A DNA stretch of 16,713 nt from Spirochaetaceae bacterium (lineage in GTDB: Bacteria; Spirochaetota; Spirochaetia; Treponematales; Breznakiellaceae). The DNA is taken from positions 1 to 16,713 of the forward strand of contig JAISCO010000181.1 of NCBI GenBank assembly GCA_031265535.1, given 5' to 3'. The translations under genes and the position numbers were made by a program. Of the stretch, positions 1 to 7,672 are shown piece by piece (position 1 is the stretch's first letter; each line of letters opens with the position of its first letter). The notes below the pieces were generated by a model, which worked only from the letters and a program-made list of their open reading frames with translations, ran no database searches and was not told where the DNA came from.

Positions 1-518
1 GGGTAATCGTGTACGCACGAACCAGTGATGATAATGACAGTCTTGCCTGGATCGATGAAAAAGGAGGTATGATCTCACAATCACCGCAGGAAATTCTTAA
101 AGCTCTAAAATGCGATTACGATGAGCTGCCGCTTCCCCGGCAGGAAAATCACCACACCCTTACCACTAAGGCAGTAGTGTACATCAGTGAATTCAATGAT
201 AAAATAGGCGGACAGCTTGGCAGGAAAACCGGTGCCCGCTACCGGGCCTATACCCGTCTTGATCAATGGGTGCTCGCCAATAAAGACGGCCTCTTTATCA
301 CCGAAGAAATCAAGCGTACCCACCAGGACATTTACCGTTTTCCCCTCAAGGAAGATGCCGTAGACGCAATCAACCGTGAATTAAAATCCGGCATAGACGA
401 CGAAAAGCTGGTGGAAATGCTATGCAGCCTGAACGAGCAGGATAAACTTTGCATAAAGAACGAAGATGAACAGGAAGTAAAAGAAGCGCATATAATCTGT
501 TCAATGGGGTTGGTATAA
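1..518 (+). CDS. Helicase-related protein, C-terminal fragment (5' end outside window)
   Basis: The frame is open from the left edge (first full codon at base 3), so this is the end of a longer protein, not a gene starting at the GTG at 9. The visible 170 or so residues include a conserved-looking block, GGQLGRKTGARYRAYTRL, then a predicted helical region ending in IICSMGLV. From memory of the family, this C-terminal block belongs to large SNF2/DEAD-type helicases encoded directly upstream of Eco57I-like DNA methyltransferases in restriction-modification or DISARM-like loci. The neighbouring gene fits exactly. No helicase motif lies inside the window, so the call rests on the C-terminal block and context. 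The TAA stop overlaps the next ATG by one base (TAATG at 516-520), implying translational coupling. Confidence 0.6.
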   Translation, partial: VIVYARTSDDNDSLAWIDEKGGMISQSPQEILKALKCDYDELPLPRQENHHTLTTKAVVYISEFNDKIGGQLGRKTGARYRAYTRLDQWVLANKDGLFITEEIKRTHQDIYRFPLKEDAVDAINRELKSGIDDEKLVEMLCSLNEQDKLCIKNEDEQEVKEAHIICSMGLV

Positions 519-3500
519 TGGACAAACTGTCAAAACTGCGTTTTTCCGAACTGGTAAATAAATTTGAACTGTCCGTTCTTTTCAACATCCTCGGTTGGGA
601 CAGTTTTCAAACCACGAACAGAATAGACGTAAAAGGCAGCAAATACACCATCTCAGGCATTGCACAGAAAAAGGATTTCTGTGTTCTGGAATGTGTGGTA
701 GACAAAATTCCTGATGCGGCAATCAGAAAACAGTTTGAAAAACCATTAACCAGATTGTACTTTGATCATCTCCTTGTTTTCATCAACAAGAATAAAACTG
801 CTCAATTCTGGCAGCTTCCCCTGCGGGATGAAGGGAAGCTAAAACGCCTGGTCTCTTTCGCATGGCACAAAGGGCAGGACCCCGAAGGGCTGTATCAGAA
901 ATTCCGCAACATTGTCTTTACCCTTGACGAAGAAGAAAATATCACCCTGCTTGACGTAAAAGAGCGGGTAACGACGAGCCTTTCCGCTAACAGTGAAAAA
1001 GTTGTTAAAAGATTTTATACAGAATTCTCCAAACAGCATGAGGCCTTCCTTGCCTTTATCAAGGGTATAGATGACGCTCTCCCCGATAAAGATAACTTCA
1101 ACAAAAAATGGTACGCCAGCCTGATGATGAACCGCCTCATGTTCTGTTATTTCATCCAGAAAAAACGCTTCCTTGACTGGAATGACAACTATCTGCAAGA
1201 TAAGTTAAAAGAATGTAAGAAATTAAAAGGTACCGGCAATTTCTACGGCTTTTACCGTTCGTTCTTGTTGGAACTCTTTCATGATGAATTAGCCAATCCT
1301 GCAGAAAAACGCAGACAAAAGAAAATCCCGGTCGAATTCGGTGATATTCCCTATCTGAATGGAGGCCTTTTTGAAGTACATTACCTCGAAGAAACCTATA
1401 AAGATATTGCCGTACCAGACGAAGCTTTTCAAAATATATTTGATTTTTTCGATGAGTGGAATTGGCACCTTGACACCCGCATAACCGCAAGCGGGAAGGA
1501 CATTAACCCTGATGTTATCGGTTATATTTTTGAAAAGTACATCAACAACCGCGCCGACATGGGCGCATACTATACCAAAGAGGACATCACCGATTATATC
1601 GGCAAAAACACGATAATCCCCTTCCTGCTGGAAAAGGTAAAAACATATCATTCCGCGCCTTTTGCGCCGGGAGGCGGTTTTTGGCAATATTTACAGGATT
1701 CCGGTGATGAATATATCTACGACGCGGTCAAGAAAGGCGCCGGGGGGGGGGGGGGTATCGATGAAATTGATATACCCGAAAATATTAAAACCGGTATCGA
1801 TACCAAGAAACCTAATTTGCTTGAACGCCGCAAGTACTGGAATACCGCGACACCGGAAGAAACCGGCCTGCCAACGGAAATCTGGCGCGAGACTATCGCC
1901 CGGCTTGAAAGGTATTTTGAATTGAAGCGTAAAATCGAAAAAGGCACGATTGCCGAAATCAACGATTTAATCACATGGAACCTGAATATTCGCCGTCTGG
2001 TACAGGACTATCTTGAACAGACTGCGGACAAAGAATTTGTCCGAAAATTCTATAAGGCGTTAATCAGTATCACCATTCTTGACCCAACCTGCGGCTCAGG
2101 CGCATTCCTCTTTGCCGCCCTTAATATTCTTGAGCCGCTCTATGAAGTATGCTTACAGCGCATGGAAGAATTTTATAATGAAAATCCCAAAGGCAACAAA
2201 GATTTTGAAGACCGCTTGCAGCCACTGCTTAACGGCGAACACCCCAGCCGTGCCTATTATATTTTCAAAACGATTATTTTAAACAACCTTTACGGCGTTG
2301 ATCTGATGAAAGAAGCGGTAGAAATTGCCAAGCTGCGCCTGTTCCTCAAATTGGCCGCCGAGGTTGACCCCTCCCGCCGCAAAAAGAACTTCGGCCTGGA
2401 ACCCCTGCCGGATATTGATTTTAATATTCGTTCCGGCAATACCCTGGTTGGTTTTGCTACCGAAAAGCAGCTTGAGGAAGTGGTAAAAAATACTGAAGGC
2501 GATTTGATTTATGAAGAAAGGGTTGCAGAATTAAAATCGGCTTGTGAAATCGCCTCTGCAAGTTTTACCCATTTTAGGCAAATGCAGATGGTCGTCAGTT
2601 CCGATAGTGCTATTATTCGCAGAGCTAAACATGATTACGCAAATGCCATTATAAGGCTGGATGAAAAACTTAACCGCTATCTGGCGGACACTTACGGATT
2701 GGGAACAAATACTCAATGGAAAAGTCAAAATGAAAAAGAACAGGCATACCGGGACTGGAAAGACAGCCACCAGCCCTTCCACTGGTTTGCGGAATTTTAC
2801 GAGATAATCAGCAAGGGCGGGTTTGACGTGGTGATTGGGAATCCGCCGTATGTGGAAATAAGGAATATTGGATATAAAATAAAAAATTATCAGACAGAAT
2901 CGTGTGGAAATTTGTATGCGTTCATAATAGAAAGAGCATTGTCGATTTTAAATAGAAACTCAAATATTGGTATGATTATACCAATATCAAGTGTTACAAA
3001 TAATAAATTTCAAGTTTTGCAAAATATCTTTTCTAGTAAAACTTTATCATGGTTTTCGAGTTACTCAAATCGTCCGGCTAAATTATTTGAGAACGTAGAA
3101 CAAAGGCTTACAATCTTTATAGGGAAAAAGTATGAAAATATCAAATCGGAATACTATACCTGTTCTTATAAACATTGGCATTCAAAAACAAGGGAATATC
3201 TTTTCTCAACAATTTTATATTGCGCAAATAACTATATAAAAAGTGATTTATGTTTCTCAAAGATTGGTAATACAATCGAAATGGAAATAAGTAAAAAACT
3301 AAAACAAAATTCATCGCAAAAAATAGTTGATTTTGTAATGAAAAGCTCTAGATGTTTTACATATTATCATAATGGACCAACTTATTTTATACGGGCAATG
3401 TCTTTTATGCCAAATTCTGGTAAAAATATGCAGGCATCAAGCCATTATAAATGTGTAAATATCAAAAAAGACTTGTTAAATATAATTCCTTGTGTATTAA

Positions 3501-3856
3501 ATAGTTCTTTATTCTATTTTTTCTTTAAAAACTACAGTAATTGCCGAGATTTTTCTGAGAGAGAAATATATCATTTTCCAATAGGCAAACTTTCAGAAGA
3601 AACTATAAATATTCTTGGAATTTTTGAAAAAGAACTCAAGAAAAATTACATAGAAAACAAGGAAATAAAAAAACGTAATTATGAAAGTGGTTTGATTTAT
3701 TATGAAGAATATTACCCCGCAAAATCAAAACCCATCATTGACGAAATCGACAAAGTTCTTGCCAAGCACTACAGCTTTACCGAGGAAGAACTGGACTTTA
3801 TTATCAATTACGATATAAAATATAGGATGGGCGGAGAATTGGAGGGGGAGGAATGA
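518..3856 (+). CDS. Eco57I-like N6-adenine DNA methyltransferase (type IIG/DISARM-like), with internal G14 tract
   Basis: A 1112-residue protein. The SAM-binding motif I is LDPTCGSGAF (Asp522 to Gly528) and the catalytic motif IV is NPPY at 775-778, the NPPY form of N6-adenine methylases. The order motif I then IV then a C-terminal recognition domain, and the length, match the Eco57I/COG1002 class. The N-terminal 500 residues may include a nuclease or helicase-contact region, but I see no convincing PD-(D/E)XK signature. Residues 409-413 are five glycines encoded by a run of 14 G, in a linker ahead of the catalytic domain. Residues of about 780-1064 are encoded by visibly AT-rich DNA, unlike the flanks, and should be the target-recognition domain. 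It follows the helicase end with a one-base overlap and overlaps the next short frame by ATGA. Likely role: self/non-self marking by adenine methylation. Whether it also cleaves DNA is unknown. Confidence 0.85.
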   Translation: MDKLSKLRFSELVNKFELSVLFNILGWDSFQTTNRIDVKGSKYTISGIAQKKDFCVLECVVDKIPDAAIRKQFEKPLTRLYFDHLLVFINKNKTAQFWQLPLRDEGKLKRLVSFAWHKGQDPEGLYQKFRNIVFTLDEEENITLLDVKERVTTSLSANSEKVVKRFYTEFSKQHEAFLAFIKGIDDALPDKDNFNKKWYASLMMNRLMFCYFIQKKRFLDWNDNYLQDKLKECKKLKGTGNFYGFYRSFLLELFHDELANPAEKRRQKKIPVEFGDIPYLNGGLFEVHYLEETYKDIAVPDEAFQNIFDFFDEWNWHLDTRITASGKDINPDVIGYIFEKYINNRADMGAYYTKEDITDYIGKNTIIPFLLEKVKTYHSAPFAPGGGFWQYLQDSGDEYIYDAVKKGAGGGGGIDEIDIPENIKTGIDTKKPNLLERRKYWNTATPEETGLPTEIWRETIARLERYFELKRKIEKGTIAEINDLITWNLNIRRLVQDYLEQTADKEFVRKFYKALISITILDPTCGSGAFLFAALNILEPLYEVCLQRMEEFYNENPKGNKDFEDRLQPLLNGEHPSRAYYIFKTIILNNLYGVDLMKEAVEIAKLRLFLKLAAEVDPSRRKKNFGLEPLPDIDFNIRSGNTLVGFATEKQLEEVVKNTEGDLIYEERVAELKSACEIASASFTHFRQMQMVVSSDSAIIRRAKHDYANAIIRLDEKLNRYLADTYGLGTNTQWKSQNEKEQAYRDWKDSHQPFHWFAEFYEIISKGGFDVVIGNPPYVEIRNIGYKIKNYQTESCGNLYAFIIERALSILNRNSNIGMIIPISSVTNNKFQVLQNIFSSKTLSWFSSYSNRPAKLFENVEQRLTIFIGKKYENIKSEYYTCSYKHWHSKTREYLFSTILYCANNYIKSDLCFSKIGNTIEMEISKKLKQNSSQKIVDFVMKSSRCFTYYHNGPTYFIRAMSFMPNSGKNMQASSHYKCVNIKKDLLNIIPCVLNSSLFYFFFKNYSNCRDFSEREIYHFPIGKLSEETINILGIFEKELKKNYIENKEIKKRNYESGLIYYEEYYPAKSKPIIDEIDKVLAKHYSFTEEELDFIINYDIKYRMGGELEGEE
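1742..1755 (+). repeat. G14 homopolymer in the methyltransferase reading frame (phase-variation tract)
   Basis: Fourteen consecutive G inside the methyltransferase, codons 409-413. With 14 the downstream frame is open to 3856. With 15 the next codons are TAT CGA TGA, giving a 415-residue product. With 13 the frame ends at the stop at 1923-1925, giving 468 residues. Both lack motifs I and IV. Slipped-strand mispairing at such runs is the standard ON/OFF mechanism for phase-variable methylases. Confidence 0.8.
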
Positions 3857-4158
3857 GAATGAGTGATGATAAAATACTCATTGGCGATACTTATTATTCA
3901 GGAAAAGGGGAATCGCAAGGTGTTGATTCAAAAAGCAATAAACGCAGGTTCGGGTTAAGGCCGGTTGATAAAAATGGTGGGCTGGGTATTGATATACAAA
4001 GAAAGTCTATCATTGGAGTACCGTGGAGAGTATCGTTAGAAATGATGTCTCGAAAATGGATATTGCGAACCCCTATAATATGGCATCGAGACAAGGCTCT
4101 CCCAGAGGCCGTTATAGATCGTCCAAGATTGCGCGAATTTCAAAAAGGCAAGGAGTAA
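3853..4158 (+). pseudogene. Fragment of an N4/N6 (TSPPY/DPPY-type) DNA methyltransferase
   Basis: A 101-codon frame starting in an ATGA overlap with the methyltransferase stop. Its sequence resembles an internal slice of beta-class N6/N4 DNA methylases: an ILIGDTYYSG block (family: LGDSYSG), then GVPWRVSLEMMSRKW, TPIIWHRDKALPEAV and IDRPRLREF (family: PWRVA...GW.LR..IIWHK.N.MPES...DR...HEY). The upstream catalytic (S/D)PPY motif and the downstream FxGxG SAM motif are both absent, so the fragment cannot be an active methylase. It probably remains from an old gene replaced or deleted between the present neighbours, and may now serve only to couple translation: its stop lies 5 nt before the ATPase start. 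It could also be translated as a small protein of new function. The family assignment is by motif memory, not alignment. Confidence 0.55.
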
Positions 4159-4163
4159 TAAAT

Positions 4164-6014
4164 ATGTATTTATCCACAAAAACAATTGCCGACGCTATAG
4201 AGCGATTGAAATCTGTAAATCCTTTCTATGGAATAACATATTTGGCCTGCAAGGAAAGAATGCTTCCTGTTGGGATGTGCGGGGAATTATCTATGGATAA
4301 GCTCTCCAAAGAATTTATGGATAGAGTTCACAAAATACACCCAACATCCCAGCAATATTTTCAGCCTTATGGGTCAAATATACGTAGCAAGCGATGGGTC
4401 GCGCCTCGTTATCCTTCGGCAGGATTAGTATTAATAAATACCAGAGGGTTTTTGGACGCCTTTATCCATTCAAAGCTCAATAGGACATGGGGATGGAAAG
4501 AGGATTACATCAATATCCTTGCGGAAAAACTTGAAGGAAAATTACTTTCGGCATTAGCTCTCGGTGTTTGGTTTTTTAAGGAAAATAATTGGAGTGAAGA
4601 CACATCTTACCAAGATATAATAATGGGATTTTTTGAGCACTTTCACATTACCGTAAATGAACAACGAAAAATGTTTTTGCCGATTGAAGCCGAAACTATA
4701 TCTAAAATCAATTTTCAGGAAGAGCAGTCTACGTGGAATGAATTAAGTTTTTATTTGCCGTCGCCTTCAGATGCGTCTCCAGAACGAGGAGCGACATTAT
4801 CATATTTGGAAATAAATAATGTAGGTCCCGCGGACCAAATGATTATGGAGCTAAACAAACGCCTTAATTTGATTACCGGTGATAATGGTCTTGGGAAAAC
4901 TTTTTTGATGGAATGCGCATGGTGGGCCATGACGGGTACATGGTCAGGTTTGCCCGCATATCCAACCATGCGCGATGCTTCCATTGTTTATGGTTTATCC
5001 AGCGATAAAAATAGGGTGATTAAAAATATAACTTCATACGATATGGGTCAAAGAAACTGGCCGCGGGAATCAGAAACTACGATACGACCAGGACTTATAA
5101 TTTATACGCGGATTGATGATTCCTATGCGGTTTGGGACCCTATAAAGCAATATCAAAGTACAACGCCGCCCCTAAAACATATTTTTTCGAATTCAGAATT
5201 ATGGAATGGATCTCCCGGCAGTATAGAGGGTCTGATGCGTGATTGGGTTAAATGGCAGAACACGACGAAAATATCGCCATGGAATATTCTTAAAGACATA
5301 TTGAAAAAAATGTCTCCGCTTGATTTGGGAACATTAACGCCGGGAAATCCAATACGTATGCCCGAAAGTATTATCGATATTCCAACAATTACATATAACT
5401 ATGGGAACACTCCAATTATTCATGCCGCTGCCGGGATAAAACGAATCATCACATTGGCATATCTAATAGTATGGGCATGGCATGAACATAAAATAGCGGC
5501 AGACTTATACAGTGTTATGCCCGAAAAACGCATGATAATCCTTATTGATGAAATTGAAGAACATCTTCATCCAAAATGGCAAAGAGTCATACTTCCGTCT
5601 CTGCTGGACATTCAATCTTCACTGTCAAGTAAATTAGAAATCCAATATATCATTTCTACCCATGCGCCACTAATATTAGCATCATCCGAATCATGTTTTG
5701 ATGAACAAAACGACAGCTTGTTTCATCTTGAAGCCAGGGAAAATAAAAAACAAATATCGTTGGAAAAACTTGATTTTATAAAATACGGCCATATCAATTC
5801 ATGGCTTACATCTCAAATATTTGGCCTGGATCAGCCAAGGGCTTTACGGGCAGAAATCGCCATCAAACAAGCCCAAGATTTGCAACTACAGGATAGTCCT
5901 GACAAAGAGCAGGTCGATAAAGTCCATAAACAGCTATTAAATGAACTTTCTGCCGATGATCCTTTCTGGCCAAGATGGATATTTTTCGCGGAGAAAAACG
6001 GGGTTCAAATATGA
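4164..6014 (+). CDS. ABC/AAA-type ATPase of a Septu-like (PtuA-like) defence pair
   Basis: A 616-residue protein. Walker A is GDNGLGKT at 239-246, a signature-like HAAAGIKR lies at 420-427, Walker B is IILIDE with Asp462-Glu463, and the H-loop is STHAP with His500. This is the SMC/RecF-like arrangement of OLD, RloC and PtuA ATPases. Residues 1-200 form an extra N-terminal domain with no motif I can name. I chose the ATG at 4164 because AAGGAG (4150-4155) sits 8 nt upstream and the family-like sequence begins there. An upstream in-frame ATG at 4023 would lie wholly inside the preceding fragment. The stop overlaps the HNH gene start (ATGA, 6011-6014). An ATPase followed by a TIGR02646-like HNH nuclease is the Septu layout, in which the ATPase is thought to control the nuclease. 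Septu membership is inferred from domain order. Confidence 0.75.
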   Translation: MYLSTKTIADAIERLKSVNPFYGITYLACKERMLPVGMCGELSMDKLSKEFMDRVHKIHPTSQQYFQPYGSNIRSKRWVAPRYPSAGLVLINTRGFLDAFIHSKLNRTWGWKEDYINILAEKLEGKLLSALALGVWFFKENNWSEDTSYQDIIMGFFEHFHITVNEQRKMFLPIEAETISKINFQEEQSTWNELSFYLPSPSDASPERGATLSYLEINNVGPADQMIMELNKRLNLITGDNGLGKTFLMECAWWAMTGTWSGLPAYPTMRDASIVYGLSSDKNRVIKNITSYDMGQRNWPRESETTIRPGLIIYTRIDDSYAVWDPIKQYQSTTPPLKHIFSNSELWNGSPGSIEGLMRDWVKWQNTTKISPWNILKDILKKMSPLDLGTLTPGNPIRMPESIIDIPTITYNYGNTPIIHAAAGIKRIITLAYLIVWAWHEHKIAADLYSVMPEKRMIILIDEIEEHLHPKWQRVILPSLLDIQSSLSSKLEIQYIISTHAPLILASSESCFDEQNDSLFHLEARENKKQISLEKLDFIKYGHINSWLTSQIFGLDQPRALRAEIAIKQAQDLQLQDSPDKEQVDKVHKQLLNELSADDPFWPRWIFFAEKNGVQI

Positions 6015-6628
6015 TCCCTGTAGCAAAGCAACCAGAACCGAAAAGTTTTAATGAAAAAGTAAGGCTGCATGGGCAGTTATTTTTAAAAAATAACCCATCT
6101 CCAAAATCAACGCAATTTCCAAGATATTGGAGCGAGATAAAAGGAAATTTATACCGACAGTATAAAAATATTTGCGCATATACAGGTGAATGGTTTCCTG
6201 AGCCGTCTGTTTCTGTTGATCATTTTCTTCCTAAGAGTAAAGAACCGCAACTGGCTTATGAATGGGATAATTACCGGCTAACAACAAAAGTTATGAATAT
6301 CACTAAAGGGGACAACACTGGTATAGTCGATCCTTTTTATGTGCAGTTTGGTTGGTTTATAATGGATTTTCCTAGTTGTTTAATTAAATCGTCTGGAAAT
6401 CTCAATGAACATGATAGAAAAAAAGTTGACGATTCTATAAACATTCTTAAATTGAATTCAGATAAACAAACTGTAAACAGATATGATATTATATCTTGTT
6501 ATATCAGCGATGATATTACTTTTGATTCTTTCAAAGAAAAGTACCCTTATATTGCGTATGAATTAGAAAGACAAGGACTGCATGAAACAATAGCCGAGCG
6601 TTTTAGACCATGGAAACAAGATAAATAG
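6011..6628 (+). CDS. HNH endonuclease (TIGR02646/PtuB-like), Septu-like effector
   Basis: A 205-residue protein with an HNH core: ICAYTG (Cys55), SVDHFLPKS (Asp70-His71), NYRL (Asn87) and N..KG (Asn96 to Gly100). The VDHF..K followed by W.NY.L and N..KG pattern is typical of the TIGR02646 nucleases paired with ATPases in Septu and some retron systems. I prefer the ATG at 6011, which overlaps the ATPase stop as ATGA, over an upstream in-frame ATG at 5975 inside the ATPase. No strong ribosome site is seen at 6011, so coupling to the upstream gene is likely. Expected role: a DNA (or possibly tRNA) nuclease released or directed by the ATPase on phage infection. Nothing in the sequence shows the trigger. 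A C14 tract starts 15 nt after the stop. Confidence 0.78.
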   Translation: MIPVAKQPEPKSFNEKVRLHGQLFLKNNPSPKSTQFPRYWSEIKGNLYRQYKNICAYTGEWFPEPSVSVDHFLPKSKEPQLAYEWDNYRLTTKVMNITKGDNTGIVDPFYVQFGWFIMDFPSCLIKSSGNLNEHDRKKVDDSINILKLNSDKQTVNRYDIISCYISDDITFDSFKEKYPYIAYELERQGLHETIAERFRPWKQDK

Positions 6629-6643
6629 CGATTAGTGAATATA

Positions 6644-6657
6644 CCCCCCCCCCCCCC
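6644..6657 (+). repeat. C14 homopolymer between convergent genes
   Basis: Fourteen C between the HNH stop (6628) and the end of the minus-strand Aat-like gene (6710). In the present frames it is not inside any gene I support, so no ON/OFF effect can be assigned. On the minus strand it reads AGTT-G14-TATA. Confidence 0.75.
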
Positions 6658-6709
6658 AACTTCTCAACCGCATATCCCAGCGGTATGCCAAAGGGAAATC
6701 CATCGCATT

Positions 6710-7438
6710 TCAAGCGGTCAATGAGCCTCCGCAGGGCAAGCGCCGGCCAGCTCTGAAAATAGACACGAATTCTTTTATGTCAATATCATGCGCGCCCAGC
6801 GTGTATTTATAATCGAGAGGCATTCCCAAATCCCAAAACGCGAAACCGTTTTTTTGAAGATACTGAGCCAGCAGTATCATCTGTATTGTCCCGGAAGAAG
6901 TTTCGTCATGATAGCCGGAATAACTTGTATATACAGCCCCTACCTTAACACCAAATTCTCCCGCGCAAAGAACGCCGTTACGGTAAAGTCCGAAGGAACA
7001 AGGCTGCACCAACGCAGTCCCGTTATGCCGTATTCGCTGAATACTTTTTAGAAGCGGTTTTGTAAGCCAATCTTCACCGTGATGAGCAACACAACGTTTT
7101 ATAATTTCATCGTAATCGCGGTTTACAAATAAATCATATTCCGGCGCGTCCCGTTTTATCAGGCGCTTAGCTGTTTTACCGATATGCAAATCATCAAAAA
7201 ACAGGACACTGCGTATTAAATGATGCTTAGGTAATAAAATAAATTTATTTTTGCTTTCATTAGTCGTCGACATGACAAGAAATCCGCTGTACATTAGTTC
7301 AGCTATAAATTTTGATGAAAAACTCTGCGCGACGCAAAATTCTTCTGTATAGTTTAATTCAATGATTATGTCGAGCAGAACATCAGTGTCAATATCTGGT
7401 CCAATGAAAATATGGCCGTTATCTGTCATTGCAAGCAT
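6710..7438 (-). CDS. Leucyl/phenylalanyl-tRNA-protein transferase-like (Aat-like) protein
   Basis: A 242-residue protein. The C-terminal half follows the Aat/GNAT-like pattern: FGLYRNGVLCAGEFGVKVG corresponds to the family's LVGGLYGV..G region, SYSGYHDETSSGTIQMILLAQYL to GESMFS..NASKTAL, and LDYKYTLGAHDIDIKEFVSIF to the ...SLGA..I.R..FL stretch near the family's C-terminus. Canonical Aat attaches Leu or Phe to proteins with N-terminal Arg or Lys, making them ClpAP substrates. Here several family positions differ (no GESMFS, no NASK), so the substrate may differ. I chose the ATG at 7438: AGGA lies 7 nt upstream and an earlier TTG at 7480 falls in a palindrome. An ATG at 7429 is also possible. 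It stands alone, 234 nt from its upstream neighbour, and is convergent with the HNH gene. Confidence 0.6.
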   Translation of the reverse strand: MLAMTDNGHIFIGPDIDTDVLLDIIIELNYTEEFCVAQSFSSKFIAELMYSGFLVMSTTNESKNKFILLPKHHLIRSVLFFDDLHIGKTAKRLIKRDAPEYDLFVNRDYDEIIKRCVAHHGEDWLTKPLLKSIQRIRHNGTALVQPCSFGLYRNGVLCAGEFGVKVGAVYTSYSGYHDETSSGTIQMILLAQYLQKNGFAFWDLGMPLDYKYTLGAHDIDIKEFVSIFRAGRRLPCGGSLTA

Positions 7439-7472
7439 AGTGTTCCTACACGATTGTAACAGTGGATGAGCT

Positions 7473-7498
7473 TGTTCCAAAACTGAAGTTTTGGAACA
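7473..7498. repeat. Perfect palindrome upstream of the Aat-like gene
   Basis: GTTCCAAAACT and its exact complement flank a 2-base GA centre (7474-7497), with one more T/A pair outside and a partial AGC/GCT extension. There is no T-run after it on either strand, so it is not a typical terminator. It lies 36 nt upstream of the chosen start of the minus-strand gene and overlaps a possible -35 (TTGGAA, with TACAAT 16 nt on). It may be an operator or a dispersed palindromic repeat. Confidence 0.6.
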
Positions 7499-7672
7499 GC
7501 TTCAATACATGAAGAATTTGATAAACCGCGAAGTTAAAGAAGTCGAATAAGTTTTTAAGCCCCACCCCCATCTTTCTCTTTCCTTCTTCGACTTTTTCGA
7601 CTTTGAGGTAAAATGTTCTTCTTCCGGTCTCCAGACCTCTACAAACAGTTTGAAAAATGTCAAGACAATAGT

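Noticed and set aside
4023..4163. Upstream ATG start of the ATPase
   Set aside because: It lies inside the methylase fragment with no ribosome site; ATG 4164 has AAGGAG at 8 nt.
7473..7498. Palindrome as a rho-independent terminator
   Set aside because: There is no T-run on either strand and the stem is AT-centred with a 2-base loop.
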